A stretch of DNA of 64,000 nt, from assembly GCA_036501185.1 (NCBI GenBank), contig DASYAU010000013.1:1-64000 (forward strand), written 5' to 3'. The position numbers and the translations under genes were made by a program. This document shows, piece by piece, positions 1 through 8,163 of this stretch. The notes below the pieces were generated by a model, which saw only the letters and a list, made by a program, of their open reading frames with translations, searched no databases and was not told the origin of the DNA. This DNA comes from Korobacter sp036501185 (GTDB taxonomy: Bacteria > Acidobacteriota > Terriglobia > Terriglobales > Acidobacteriaceae). Within the stretch, counting starts at the first letter, position 1; every line of letters starts with the position of its first letter.

Positions 1-85
1 CCAAGCTGACGAAGATCAACACGGCCCAGCGATAGAACTTGCTGGGCGCAGGACGCTGTACGACCGGGCTCGCGGACTGGCTCAT
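1..85 (-). CDS. 5' end of a membrane transporter (partial, MFS-like)
   Basis: Reading leftwards from an ATG at 85, the first 28 codons give a short polar, Pro-rich leader followed by FYRWAVLIFVSL, which looks like the start of a first transmembrane helix. This pattern (Lys/Arg-Tyr-Arg-Trp then a hydrophobic run) is common at the N-terminus of major facilitator superfamily permeases, but the gene leaves the window and no family motif is visible. A purine-rich stretch (GAGAGG) lies about 12 bases before the ATG. The assignment as a membrane protein is reasonable; the MFS label is a guess. Confidence 0.5.
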   Translation of the reverse strand, partial: MSQSASPVVQRPAPSKFYRWAVLIFVSL

Positions 86-241
86 GAACTGTGTTAGGCC
101 TCTCGGGATCGCCCTGAAGATAACAGATTGAGGGCGAAAACACAGCCTTCGCGCGTCACGGTGACGTTTGGGAGATTGGTTCGTCTAAAAAATTGGGAAC
201 GACGGTGACAAGCCGTGGTGCCTCTCCATGCTGATGAAGTG

Positions 242-267
242 AAGCCCCGCTGGACCCGGCGGGGCTT
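242..267 (+). terminator. Rho-independent terminator, plus strand
   Basis: A perfect 9-bp stem (AAGCCCCGC / GCGGGGCTT, loop of 8) is followed on the plus strand by TTTTCCTTTT. The T-rich side faces rightwards, so it best terminates a plus-strand transcript, yet no plus-strand gene precedes it. Either a short untranslated RNA is made from about 100-270, or it works as a second, weaker terminator behind the phosphoesterase gene. Confidence 0.6.
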
Positions 268-287
268 TTCCTTTTGCAATTAGAGAA

Positions 288-319
288 ATCCCCGCCCCGA
301 GTTCCTGGCAGACGGGGAT
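288..319 (-). terminator. Terminator behind the phosphoesterase gene
   Basis: Seven-base stem ATCCCCG / CGGGGAT with an 18-base loop, four bases past the stop codon of the minus-strand phosphoesterase, followed on the minus strand by TTTCTCTAATT. It is weaker than the neighbouring hairpin at 242-267. Confidence 0.45.
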
Positions 320-323
320 CCCG

Positions 324-2396
324 TTAGTTCGAACTGAAGCGGAACAGTTCGAACAGGTCACTGATGGCCGGACCGTTCGTAGGAACGTACGGGTTATCGA
401 ATTCGGCCTTGGGGTTGGGGTAATTATCGCGGCTGCGCTTGGTTACCGGCTTCAGGTTCCAGTTGCGCTCGATAAACTTCAGGATGGAAACGTGGTCGGA
501 GTAATCGTGGGCGATATGGCCCCCCGTCGAGTACTTCGAGACCACGATGAAGGGAATGCGCGTGCCGTCGCCGAAGAAGTCCAGCGGCTGCACGAATCCG
601 GAGTCGTAGTACCCGCCGCCTTCGTCAAACGTGATGAAGATGGCAGTGTCTTTCCAGAGCTCAGGGTTAGCCTGCACCGCATCCACAATCTTCTTGGTGA
701 AGCCTTCAAACAAGTTCAGCTTCGAGGAAGATGGGTGGCCGTCCACCAGGCCGCTCGGCTTCACGAAAGAAACCGCCGGCAGCGTTCCATTCTGGATATC
801 GCTGTAGAGGTTCGCGGTGTCCTGGATGTGCGCATTGCGCACCGCCGCGTTCTTCATAATGGACGTGTCGTACTGGAACGGGTTGCAGATGTTGCAGTAT
901 TCGTCGGAATTGGGTCCGATGGCGCCGTAGTTCAACTGGTACGGATCGGGAACGTAGTTGTTCCACTGGTCGCCATAGTATTTCCACGAGACGTTCTCGT
1001 CATTCATCGCGTCGCCAATGCTGCGCACTGAGGACGGCGGAATGGTGAACACCGTGTTGTTGGCGTTTGTATCGATGTAGGCGTTTTTGCCGTTGCCGAA
1101 GTAACCAGGGTTGTAGTTGTTCAACAGGTAGTAGTGGCCCTTCTCGCAGTTCGTTTTCACCGGACGTCGCAGCGAGTCGAGGTACTCCACGATCGGGGCA
1201 ACTCCCGGATGGTTGAGGTTCGTGCACTCTGTGTACGAGCCGCCGCCATAGGACGGTGAACCGAATGAACCGCCCCCGTAGCCGTCTTCGGTGTACCAGT
1301 TGTTGGTGCCGCGCGCCGGATTTGGGTTCTCAACTTCGTCCACGATACCGGCATTGGCTGTGCCACTGGCGACTTCCTGGTCGTGTGGCGGTTCTTGCGG
1401 ATTACCTTTGCCGTCGCTAAACCAGATCAAATCGCCGTGGCCGAGCATGATGTGGTTGGCGCCGGTTCCACCGTTCACGGATTGATGGAAGTTGTCGCTC
1501 ATCGCGTACTTGTCAGCGAGTTTCTTGAAGTACGGCACATCGCCCTGGAGCATGTTGTAGAAGCCCATCGCGGTGGAACCTTCGCCGGTGGTGACGGCGC
1601 CGGTCTGGTACGTGGTGCTGAAGTTGGTAGGTTGCGCTAAACCGTTCGAGCCCGCGCCGATCGTCGTCTCAACCCAAGGGAAGAGCGCGGCATCGCATCC
1701 CGAGGGATTCGATCGCGTGGCCTTTCCGGAGTTGCAATCCAACTGCTGCCACATCTGGTAGAAGCGGTGCACCGGGCTGGCCGCATACGAGTTGTAGGTG
1801 AATGTGGAGCCGTTGGTGAGCTGGAACGGTCCCGGCGGCAGGCTGTTCACATTGTTGATGCGAGTGTCAGGCGTCTTGGAGGTGAGACCCGTACCGCCGG
1901 AAACTAGGTACTGGTAGTAGTCGGAGGGCAGACCGCTCTCAGACTGCTGCGCGAGCGTCAGGCTGTCGCCGGCGACGTAGGAATCAAACGCTCCACCGAC
2001 AAGGGGAGCGGGCATCACGCCGCCAGGGAACGAAGTCTTCGGCGGGCTGAGGAGGAAAGCGTCCGGCGCCTTATCCGTGGCGGCGTGTTGTTTGGCGAGT
2101 TTGAAGTTCGGGCCAGGCGTACCGTCCGCGTTGACGATGCCTTGCGAAAGCAAATTCCATACGCTCTCGCCTCGTTTCGGGATGTAGGTGGCAAAAACGT
2201 GGTCGAAGGTCCGGTTCTCACCAATGATGACGATCACGTGTTTGATGGGGGTGCGCGTATCCGCATCGTTCGATGTCTTGCTATCCGACACGACGCCTGC
2301 GAAGCTGGTGCCTACCACGAACTGGACCATTGCGAGCGATACCAGCGCGGTACGCATGCTGCGCAGAGCTTGCGATGCGATCTGCTTGAGAGACAT
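324..2396 (-). CDS. Secreted phosphoesterase (acid phosphatase/phospholipase C family)
   Basis: 690-residue exported hydrolase of the phosphoesterase family (PF04185: AcpA-type acid phosphatases and non-specific phospholipase C), an alkaline-phosphatase-superfamily fold that cleaves phosphomonoesters or phospholipid head groups. A signal peptide spans roughly residues 1-33 (Arg-rich start, hydrophobic core, SFA-G). The metal-site motif ENRTFDHVF is at 60-68; the second half carries NGGTGANHIMLGHGD, ITFDEGGGYYD (about 590) and DYSDHVSILKF (about 632), which hold the remaining metal and phosphate ligands. Start chosen at ATG 2396 with a strong AGGAGG six bases upstream. It stands alone: the multicopper oxidase downstream on its 5' side is 168 bp away. 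Substrate cannot be told from sequence. Confidence 0.9.
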   Translation of the reverse strand: MSLKQIASQALRSMRTALVSLAMVQFVVGTSFAGVVSDSKTSNDADTRTPIKHVIVIIGENRTFDHVFATYIPKRGESVWNLLSQGIVNADGTPGPNFKLAKQHAATDKAPDAFLLSPPKTSFPGGVMPAPLVGGAFDSYVAGDSLTLAQQSESGLPSDYYQYLVSGGTGLTSKTPDTRINNVNSLPPGPFQLTNGSTFTYNSYAASPVHRFYQMWQQLDCNSGKATRSNPSGCDAALFPWVETTIGAGSNGLAQPTNFSTTYQTGAVTTGEGSTAMGFYNMLQGDVPYFKKLADKYAMSDNFHQSVNGGTGANHIMLGHGDLIWFSDGKGNPQEPPHDQEVASGTANAGIVDEVENPNPARGTNNWYTEDGYGGGSFGSPSYGGGSYTECTNLNHPGVAPIVEYLDSLRRPVKTNCEKGHYYLLNNYNPGYFGNGKNAYIDTNANNTVFTIPPSSVRSIGDAMNDENVSWKYYGDQWNNYVPDPYQLNYGAIGPNSDEYCNICNPFQYDTSIMKNAAVRNAHIQDTANLYSDIQNGTLPAVSFVKPSGLVDGHPSSSKLNLFEGFTKKIVDAVQANPELWKDTAIFITFDEGGGYYDSGFVQPLDFFGDGTRIPFIVVSKYSTGGHIAHDYSDHVSILKFIERNWNLKPVTKRSRDNYPNPKAEFDNPYVPTNGPAISDLFELFRFSSN

Positions 2397-2564
2397 GCCA
2401 TCCTCCTGAACTCGGGGCTGCTACCCCGGTTCTGGAGAAATAAATTGGCGATGTTGCAGCCCGGTTGCTCTGCCGTGAACGCCTGAAGAATAGTTTGTAA
2501 GCATGTGTAAGCCATGCACAAACGATCAGTGAATTACGTTGAGGATCGTAGTACGTGAGCGTTG

Positions 2565-4324
2565 TTAGCGTGCCCCGGACGCGGCTTTCGACGGAACTGT
2601 CGCGTGGGCCGTGCGCGTTGAATCCGGAGGAACTACCTGGATCGTCGCCATCATCCCGCGATCTTCATGCTCCAGCAGATGGCAGTGAAAGACAAAGGTG
2701 CCAATGATGTTCGGATCGCGAAAGTCCATACGAATACGAATGCTCGGATACGCCAGCGTGTGGCCGTTGTAATAAGGAACGTTCACCGTATCGCGCAAGA
2801 ACGGCTCATTCACAGGTTTGCCATCGTAGTCGAGCAGCACAAAATGCAATTGATGAATGTGAAATGCGTGCAGTTCCGCAGAGCGGTTCTCAATGATCCA
2901 ATCTTCCACCGTCCCTTGGGTTGCCACGACATTCGGTTGCTGCGCGTTCGGATCGAAGGCGCGCGGCGTTTGTCCTTCCTCCGTGATGTAGAACTCGGAG
3001 GCGCTCGCCGGATTATTGGGATCGTCTAGTTTCTCGGAAAAATAAAATTTGCGCACACGGACCGGCGCAACGCTGCCTAGCCATGGTTCATGCGGCGGCG
3101 GAAGCGGCTGGGATGTGGAGTCGAGCTTCACCCGCGGTTCGGGTGCGTCGTCTTCGCCGCGAATGACGGCAAGCGGGCGATTAGGGTCGTTCTCACCGCC
3201 CGGCCCGGTATCTACCGTGTGCGTAACGAAGGCCTCCGTGCCTCCCGCTTCGGGTGCTTCAACAATAAATTCGGCGCGGCTGCCAGGGGGAAGACCAATA
3301 TGCGTCTGCGGATCCACGAAATCGGCAGGTCCGCCGTTGAGATTGAGCGGAACGCCGTCAATCGCTACGAGCCCAAGCGGCTGCGCGACGCGATTGCGCA
3401 ACACGGAAAGATTGAGGTAAGTGATAGCCGAAGCGTTGAGCACGCGCCATAGCTGGCGCTCGCCCGCTTTCATCCCGATGGTTGCAGGTTCGTAATTTGG
3501 ATAGGGAACCGGCACGAAGTTAATGGAGAGATCTTTGGCGGGCTTGCCAAAGCCGGTGCCGGTGTTCACCGCATCGCCATCGTTATCGACGAGAAATTTC
3601 GGGATCACCGGTTCGGACCTCGCCGGTAGCGTGTCCGGATGAAGTAGGTCTTGATCGCGAATGACGAACACGCGCTCCGGCAGCCCGGCAACAGCGCGGT
3701 CCGCACGCTCTGTGCCTTCGACCACGAGGGCTCCAGAAGCGCCTCCAAGCAATTCAATGCGACTAAACCCGTGAACGTGCGGGTGATACCAGTACAGGCC
3801 GGGAGGTTCGTCGTCGGGGATCCGGAACTTGTAATCGAATACCGGATCACCCGGCTGGATCAGCGTGCGCAAGACTTCATCTTGATGACAGGTCGGCGGG
3901 ATGGTGAGCCCGTGGAAGTGCAGGTTGGTGGTGAGCTCTGTCATCGCGCCACCGCCGCACGTTCCCGGCGCTACATGCATGTTCCCGTGCATCGCGTGTG
4001 CAGCATTGGTAGAAGAGGAATCGCCGGTCATTCGGTTCCTGAGATGGATGATGACGAGATCGCCCCGCTTCACGCGAAGCGTCGGCGATTCGTTGCCGCG
4101 TTCGTCTACGAAGCAATAGCGATACGTACCGCTGGTAGTGCGGCTGCGGCGGGCCGTTAAGCTGATTTCGAGAGCTCCGTTGTGGCTGCTGACATCAGCG
4201 GGTTCGAGAACGGTGCTGCCGACTTCAGGGCGCGGGCACGGATCGCTTTCGCCAAATGCGTGTTGGGCGGGTAAAAAGTGAGCGCGAATAGCAAGACCGG
4301 GAGGCCGCGGCGGAGAAGCAACAT
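2565..4324 (-). CDS. Multicopper oxidase, signal peptide out of frame (frameshift)
   Basis: Three-cupredoxin multicopper oxidase of the CotA/bilirubin-oxidase type, about 588 residues. All copper motifs are present: HFHG (about 138), WYHPHVHG (about 182), FHIHQLHF (about 492) and HCHLLEHEDRGMM (about 547), giving type 1, 2 and 3 sites. The long open frame can only begin at TTG 4331, one base after GAGG, and lacks a signal peptide. An ATG at 4324 in another frame has GAGG at ideal spacing and encodes MLLLRRGLPVLLFALTF, a textbook signal peptide. Adding one T to the T5 run (minus strand; plus 4273-4277) joins the two frames as ...ALTFLPAQHAFGESDPCPRP. So the gene carries a -1 indel, natural or an assembly error; everything after residue about 18 is intact. 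Confidence 0.85.
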
Positions 4325-4461
4325 CAAGCAATCCTCAACTGGCGCGATGGGAATCGCGTTAGCCGATAGTTAACAATAGGTTGGTCAATAGAAGATGAAA
4401 GGCGCAAGGGTTCCGCAGCTCGGGGGCAAGTGCTGACCAAGCCGAACCCGAATTGCCCTGC

Positions 4462-6024
4462 TTAGTTTTTGGGGGTCTCCGCTTTCAAGAACCGAACGAG
4501 GTAGGTCGGGGTCAGCGGCTCGCCCGTACCACGGCGCATGGATTCGTCAATAGTGAGCTCGGCGCCTCGCGAATAGAAATTCTTCTGCAATTCAGCCCCA
4601 GCACGTTTGTCCCACCTGCGTCCGAATTGCTTGTCAGTTTTGTGTGCGATCTGGTGCGCGATCATCTCTCCCACCGCGAAGCTCTGCAAGTAAATCGGAT
4701 CGCCGCCGTACATCGGGTTAAACGCCCATACCGGCGCATCGTGCATATCCACGCCGAGATACTGCGCGTGGATCCGGTTGTAAACCTCGGACGGGTCCTG
4801 GTCGGAGTCTCCATAGGACTCAAATTCCGAGAGGGAATCGGCGATCGTGTTACGCACTTCATACAGCAGCTTCATACGATAGGTAGAAGCCACCACCTCA
4901 GCCTGCTCCGGAGTCAGCCCGAACAACTTCGTGTTCACCTCGGGACGATAGAGTTGCAGCGTCAATAATTCCGCCATTCCTTCGTCCATCGGCTCTGCGT
5001 AATTCGCGCGCAGCAGGAACGACGGCTCGTTCATGAGCTGGTAGTGCAGAGCGTGTCCCGTCGCATGCAGCAATCGATCGTAGAAGTACAGCCCGGAATA
5101 CTTGTTGGCGAGGATCTTGACCTCCTTGCCGTAGAGAATCGGGTACGCCGCGCCGCCAAAGCCGAGATCGGCAACGTGCATTTCAACTGGATCGACGTTG
5201 TACCCGAGACCGGCAGCGAGCTCTCTGGTCTTCGTCCAGCCCTGGTCAACCGGAAACTTCTCAGCTTCGAAATTGTGGGTGAAGTTTGAAAAATAAAATT
5301 CCAAGTCCCACGGTTCGATTTTCTCCACACCAAGATCATGGCGCATGCGCGCCAGCAGTTGCTGGTAGGCCGGCTCGGTCTCTTCTTTAATCTGGTCGAA
5401 CCACTCGAACACCTGCTGCACTTCCAGACCCTTGCGGTGCAGCATGAAGATCGAAAAAATCTCGTCGGAATTCTTGCTGGCGAGATCGTTGCGCAGCTTG
5501 ATCGCCTGGCGGATACGCGGACCGTTGGCGGTGGTGATCTCGCTCGTGGCGCGCCAGGCCTGCTCACGCAGCTTGCGGTCTGGATTATGCGCGATCAGGT
5601 CGGTGATCTCCGCGCGGGTGAACATGCGATCGCCCACCTTGTAGCGGAACGAACTTTCCTGCTGCGTGATCTTTTCCACCACGGCCGTCAGCGACGGGTC
5701 ATTTGTGATCCGCGTATACACAGCTTCGTTCAGGAAGAGTTTGCGCCGCTTCTCGAGCAGGGGATCGGAGAACTTTGTCTGATGCAGGCTCTGCAGGAAG
5801 GCGTTGTCGGTAACCACCGCGCGGATCTGCTCCTGGATGGGCCGCGACGATAACTGCTGGTCGCCCAGCGCGATCTTGTACTCAGTGCGCCAATAGTCGG
5901 CGTAGAGGCTTTCGAGCTTTGCCTCGTGCGTATCGAGTTGCGAGGCGATAGCGCTCGAATCGGCAACGCCGTTCGAAACGAAAAGGGAAAGAGCCAGGAG
6001 CAGGCGAAGCAACATGCGTGCCAT
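4462..6024 (-). CDS. M2 (ACE-like) peptidase homologue lacking catalytic Glu
   Basis: 520 residues with a clear signal peptide (MLLRLLLALSLFVSNGVA), hence periplasmic or outer-surface. The helical body and zinc region resemble peptidase family M2 (angiotensin-converting enzyme). The expected HExxH is HATGH (about 321-325; codon GCG where GAG is expected). The third zinc ligand Glu sits 24 residues after the second His in MDEGMAEL, exactly the ACE spacing, so the metal site appears kept while the general base is lost. It may therefore bind peptides without cutting them. The downstream portion (YGGDPIYLQSFAVGEMIAHQ) is also typical of the family. Single gene; neighbours are unrelated secreted proteins. 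Family assignment is good, the inactive state is inferred from one residue. Confidence 0.75.
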   Translation of the reverse strand: MARMLLRLLLALSLFVSNGVADSSAIASQLDTHEAKLESLYADYWRTEYKIALGDQQLSSRPIQEQIRAVVTDNAFLQSLHQTKFSDPLLEKRRKLFLNEAVYTRITNDPSLTAVVEKITQQESSFRYKVGDRMFTRAEITDLIAHNPDRKLREQAWRATSEITTANGPRIRQAIKLRNDLASKNSDEIFSIFMLHRKGLEVQQVFEWFDQIKEETEPAYQQLLARMRHDLGVEKIEPWDLEFYFSNFTHNFEAEKFPVDQGWTKTRELAAGLGYNVDPVEMHVADLGFGGAAYPILYGKEVKILANKYSGLYFYDRLLHATGHALHYQLMNEPSFLLRANYAEPMDEGMAELLTLQLYRPEVNTKLFGLTPEQAEVVASTYRMKLLYEVRNTIADSLSEFESYGDSDQDPSEVYNRIHAQYLGVDMHDAPVWAFNPMYGGDPIYLQSFAVGEMIAHQIAHKTDKQFGRRWDKRAGAELQKNFYSRGAELTIDESMRRGTGEPLTPTYLVRFLKAETPKN

Positions 6025-6081
6025 TGGAGCACGAATGTGCGGGTAAGCGTCAACAACAAATCAAGTGCCCTGAAAACATCA

Positions 6082-6109
6082 AAGGGCGAAGCTGGTTTTC
6101 TTCGCCCTT
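6082..6109 (-). terminator. Terminator of the low-complexity secreted protein gene
   Basis: Perfect 10-bp stem AAGGGCGAAG / CTTCGCCCTT with an 8-base loop, about 50 bp past the stop of the minus-strand gene at 6161-6913 and followed on the minus strand by TTTGATGTTTTC. Confidence 0.65.
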
Positions 6110-6160
6110 GCGTTCCGTCCTTCAACTTTTCGGGAACGGAAATTCATGAGATGCGGTTGG

Positions 6161-6913
6161 TTATCTCGGGTTGTCGCTGGCCGGCAGGCTCTGCTGGTTG
6201 GCATTGCCATTCGTTGCGGGGTTGGTAGCCGGAGTTGTCGCCTCCTCGCCGTTCTGCTGCCCCTGGTCCTGGTTCGATGCCGTCGCGTTGCCCTGGCCTT
6301 CGTTCATCGGGTTTGCCTGGTTGCCGTTGGCAAGCTGTGAGCCTTCCTGATCGCCTTCCGCCGCGGGCAGGTTAGCGATGCCGCTCATCGGGCTGAAGCC
6401 GTCCTGGTTGCGATCTGCAATAGGCTGTCCGTTGGCAGCACGCGCATAAATAACTCCCGAATCGCCGCCGAGCGAAGACGTCAGTTGATCAATGTCGTCA
6501 TTGGTGTAGGTTTTATGTGCCTGCACGTGTTCCTTACCGTATTTCTTCGCAATTTCGCCAAGGCTCGGACCCGCAAATCCAGTGTTGAATGCCGATGCTT
6601 CTGCCACTGCGGCGAAATTGAAATCGGCCGGGCTGGGCGTGTTCGGATTCATCTCCGAAACATTGGCGCCGGCGCCCGCTTCCTCGCCTTGCGGCATGGC
6701 CGAGCGAACCACCTCTTCCGGCGATTCGGACACGATTGTCGTGGGCATATTCACCGTTGCCGGCGAAAAGCCATTGCTCAGGGTCATGGTCGGCGTGCTC
6801 ACCAATGGACGAACCGACGGAACTATCTGTTGAGGGGCCTGCGTCTGAATCGGTGCGGTCTGCGCCAACGCGGCCGTGGAAAGTGCAAGAGCCAAGAGCC
6901 CAACACGGAACAT
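6161..6913 (-). CDS. Secreted low-complexity protein of unknown function
   Basis: 250 residues. Residues 1-18 are a signal peptide (MFRVGLLALALSTAALAQ). The next 70 residues are Pro/Thr/Ser-rich; a middle part (about 95-150) looks folded and contains GPSLGEIAKKYGKEHVQAHKTYTNDDIDQL; the last 80 residues are a Gln/Asn/Gly-rich tail with many NG, NQ and GQ steps. I recognise no family. The ATG is preceded by GGGGTGACTC, and a stable hairpin lies directly upstream in the leader. A terminator follows at 6082-6109, so it is a single-gene unit. Confidence 0.7.
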   Translation of the reverse strand: MFRVGLLALALSTAALAQTAPIQTQAPQQIVPSVRPLVSTPTMTLSNGFSPATVNMPTTIVSESPEEVVRSAMPQGEEAGAGANVSEMNPNTPSPADFNFAAVAEASAFNTGFAGPSLGEIAKKYGKEHVQAHKTYTNDDIDQLTSSLGGDSGVIYARAANGQPIADRNQDGFSPMSGIANLPAAEGDQEGSQLANGNQANPMNEGQGNATASNQDQGQQNGEEATTPATNPATNGNANQQSLPASDNPR

Positions 6914-6923
6914 GAGTCACCCC

Positions 6924-6944
6924 AACCGGTGCCAACCACCGGTT
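6924..6944 (-). promoter_or_regulatory. Leader hairpin next to the ribosome binding site
   Basis: A perfect 8-bp inverted repeat AACCGGTG / CACCGGTT with a 5-base loop sits 10 bases before the ATG at 6913 and directly beside the GGGGTG ribosome binding sequence. It has no T-run, so it is not a terminator. It could block or expose the binding site, or be a dimeric protein operator. Function is inferred only from position. Confidence 0.35.
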
Positions 6945-7034
6945 TTGCTACTGTCCCGTTGGATTAGTACCTAGTAAACAGAGATGCCTGATGGTCCGAA
7001 AGTATTAAGTACGCCAGGAGCTCTGGATATGCGT

Positions 7035-8051
7035 TCAGGACCCGATAAACCGGGCATATAAGCTGCGCGCCACTCCGATATCGGTGGTCCCTTTGATGAT
7101 CGCCCTGCCATCGCGGAAGAGCGTTATCTCGAACGGTTCGTGGAAGAAGCGCAAGGCGAACTCGTTGTGGCGCACCGAGCCGTGCGGTTTAAGACGCTTT
7201 TCCATTTCTACGAAATCGATAGGCCGGTGTTTCTCGTGGATCTGCACTGAATTCCTGCCGCAAAGGCTGATGTGAGGCCGGTTCTCCCCGCGCAGGTGAA
7301 CGAAGTCGCGCAGGCCGCAGCAGCGGCAACCAGGCTGGCGCCCAGCAGTCCGGATCTCCGACCGCTCGTTCGTCCACACGTCCATCGAAAGCAGCGTCCG
7401 CCGAAGCTTGTCCCGTGCTCCGACGAAAAATTTTATGGCTTCCGTCGCCGACAGCGATGCCATTTCGTTTACCGCCGTGTTCAAGATTCCAGAGGTATCG
7501 CAGGTTTCAACGATTCCGCCGGGCGAGTCTGGAAAAATGCACGCCAGGCAGGCCGTCTCGCCAGGGACTACATTCATGGCTACGCCGTAACTGGCAACCG
7601 CGGCAGTGTAGATCCATGGAACGTTCTTCTGCACGGCGTAGTCGTTGATCAGGTATCGGGTTTCAAAGTTATCGGTGCCGTCGAGGATGAGCTGCACATT
7701 GGCGAGTAGGTCGGCGGCGTTGTCGGGGGTGAGATCGTCCACGTGAGGTTCGACCGTAATCTCGTGATTGAAAGCGGCAATCTTGCGCGCTGCGGCCACG
7801 GCTTTGGGAAGCGCCTCAGTCGCGTCCGCTTCGTCGAACAAGCCTTGGCGCTGCAGGTTGCTGGCTTCCACGTAATCGCGGTCCACAATCCGCAGATAGC
7901 CCACGCCGGCCCGCGCAAGCAACGACGCCAGCGCCGATCCGGTGGCGCCGCAGCCCACAATCACCGCTCGCGACGCCGCCAGCCGTTGCTGGCCGTCCTT
8001 GCCGATGCCAGGAAACAGGACTTGCCGGGAGTACCGATCTTCGAAACCCAA
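7035..8051 (-). CDS. ThiF/MoeB/HesA-family adenylyltransferase
   Basis: E1-like enzyme that adenylates the C-terminal Gly of a ThiS/MoaD-type sulfur carrier. Start is set at TTG 8051 (GAGG five bases upstream), giving 338 residues beginning MGFEDRYSRQVLFPGIG, the family's usual start; a longer open frame runs backwards into the divergent Omp85 gene and is rejected. Seen: ATP loop GCGATGSA, the acidic IVDRDYVEASNLQRQ segment with the Asn/Gln/Arg finger, the DGTDNFETR substrate motif, and two zinc pairs CLAC and CRCC. A C-terminal extension of about 60 residues ends in LFRDGRAIIKGTTD. It may serve thiamine or molybdopterin synthesis; thiC lies 23 kb away, and the formate dehydrogenase of this window needs molybdopterin. 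A TATAAT box lies 31 bp upstream. Confidence 0.88.
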   Translation of the reverse strand: MGFEDRYSRQVLFPGIGKDGQQRLAASRAVIVGCGATGSALASLLARAGVGYLRIVDRDYVEASNLQRQGLFDEADATEALPKAVAAARKIAAFNHEITVEPHVDDLTPDNAADLLANVQLILDGTDNFETRYLINDYAVQKNVPWIYTAAVASYGVAMNVVPGETACLACIFPDSPGGIVETCDTSGILNTAVNEMASLSATEAIKFFVGARDKLRRTLLSMDVWTNERSEIRTAGRQPGCRCCGLRDFVHLRGENRPHISLCGRNSVQIHEKHRPIDFVEMEKRLKPHGSVRHNEFALRFFHEPFEITLFRDGRAIIKGTTDIGVARSLYARFIGS

Positions 8052-8081
8052 TGATGCCTCGGAACGAAGGATTGAACGTTT

Positions 8082-8087
8082 ATTATA
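8082..8087 (-). promoter_or_regulatory. -10 box of the ThiF-like gene
   Basis: Perfect TATAAT on the minus strand, 31 bp before the TTG start at 8051, leaving a leader of about 23 nt containing GAGG. No convincing -35 hexamer at 16-18 bp. It lies in the 112-bp divergent gap with the Omp85 gene. Confidence 0.5.
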
Positions 8088-8163
8088 TTGACCGTAATCC
8101 AGAGTAGCTAAAGCGCGGGTGCAATTGCGTTCCTGGTCCAGACACGGAAGCTGGCGGAGAACT

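Noticed and set aside
94..279. 61-codon minus-strand ORF near the left edge
   Set aside because: Arg-rich, spans a terminator hairpin, and has no ribosome binding site or recognisable motif.
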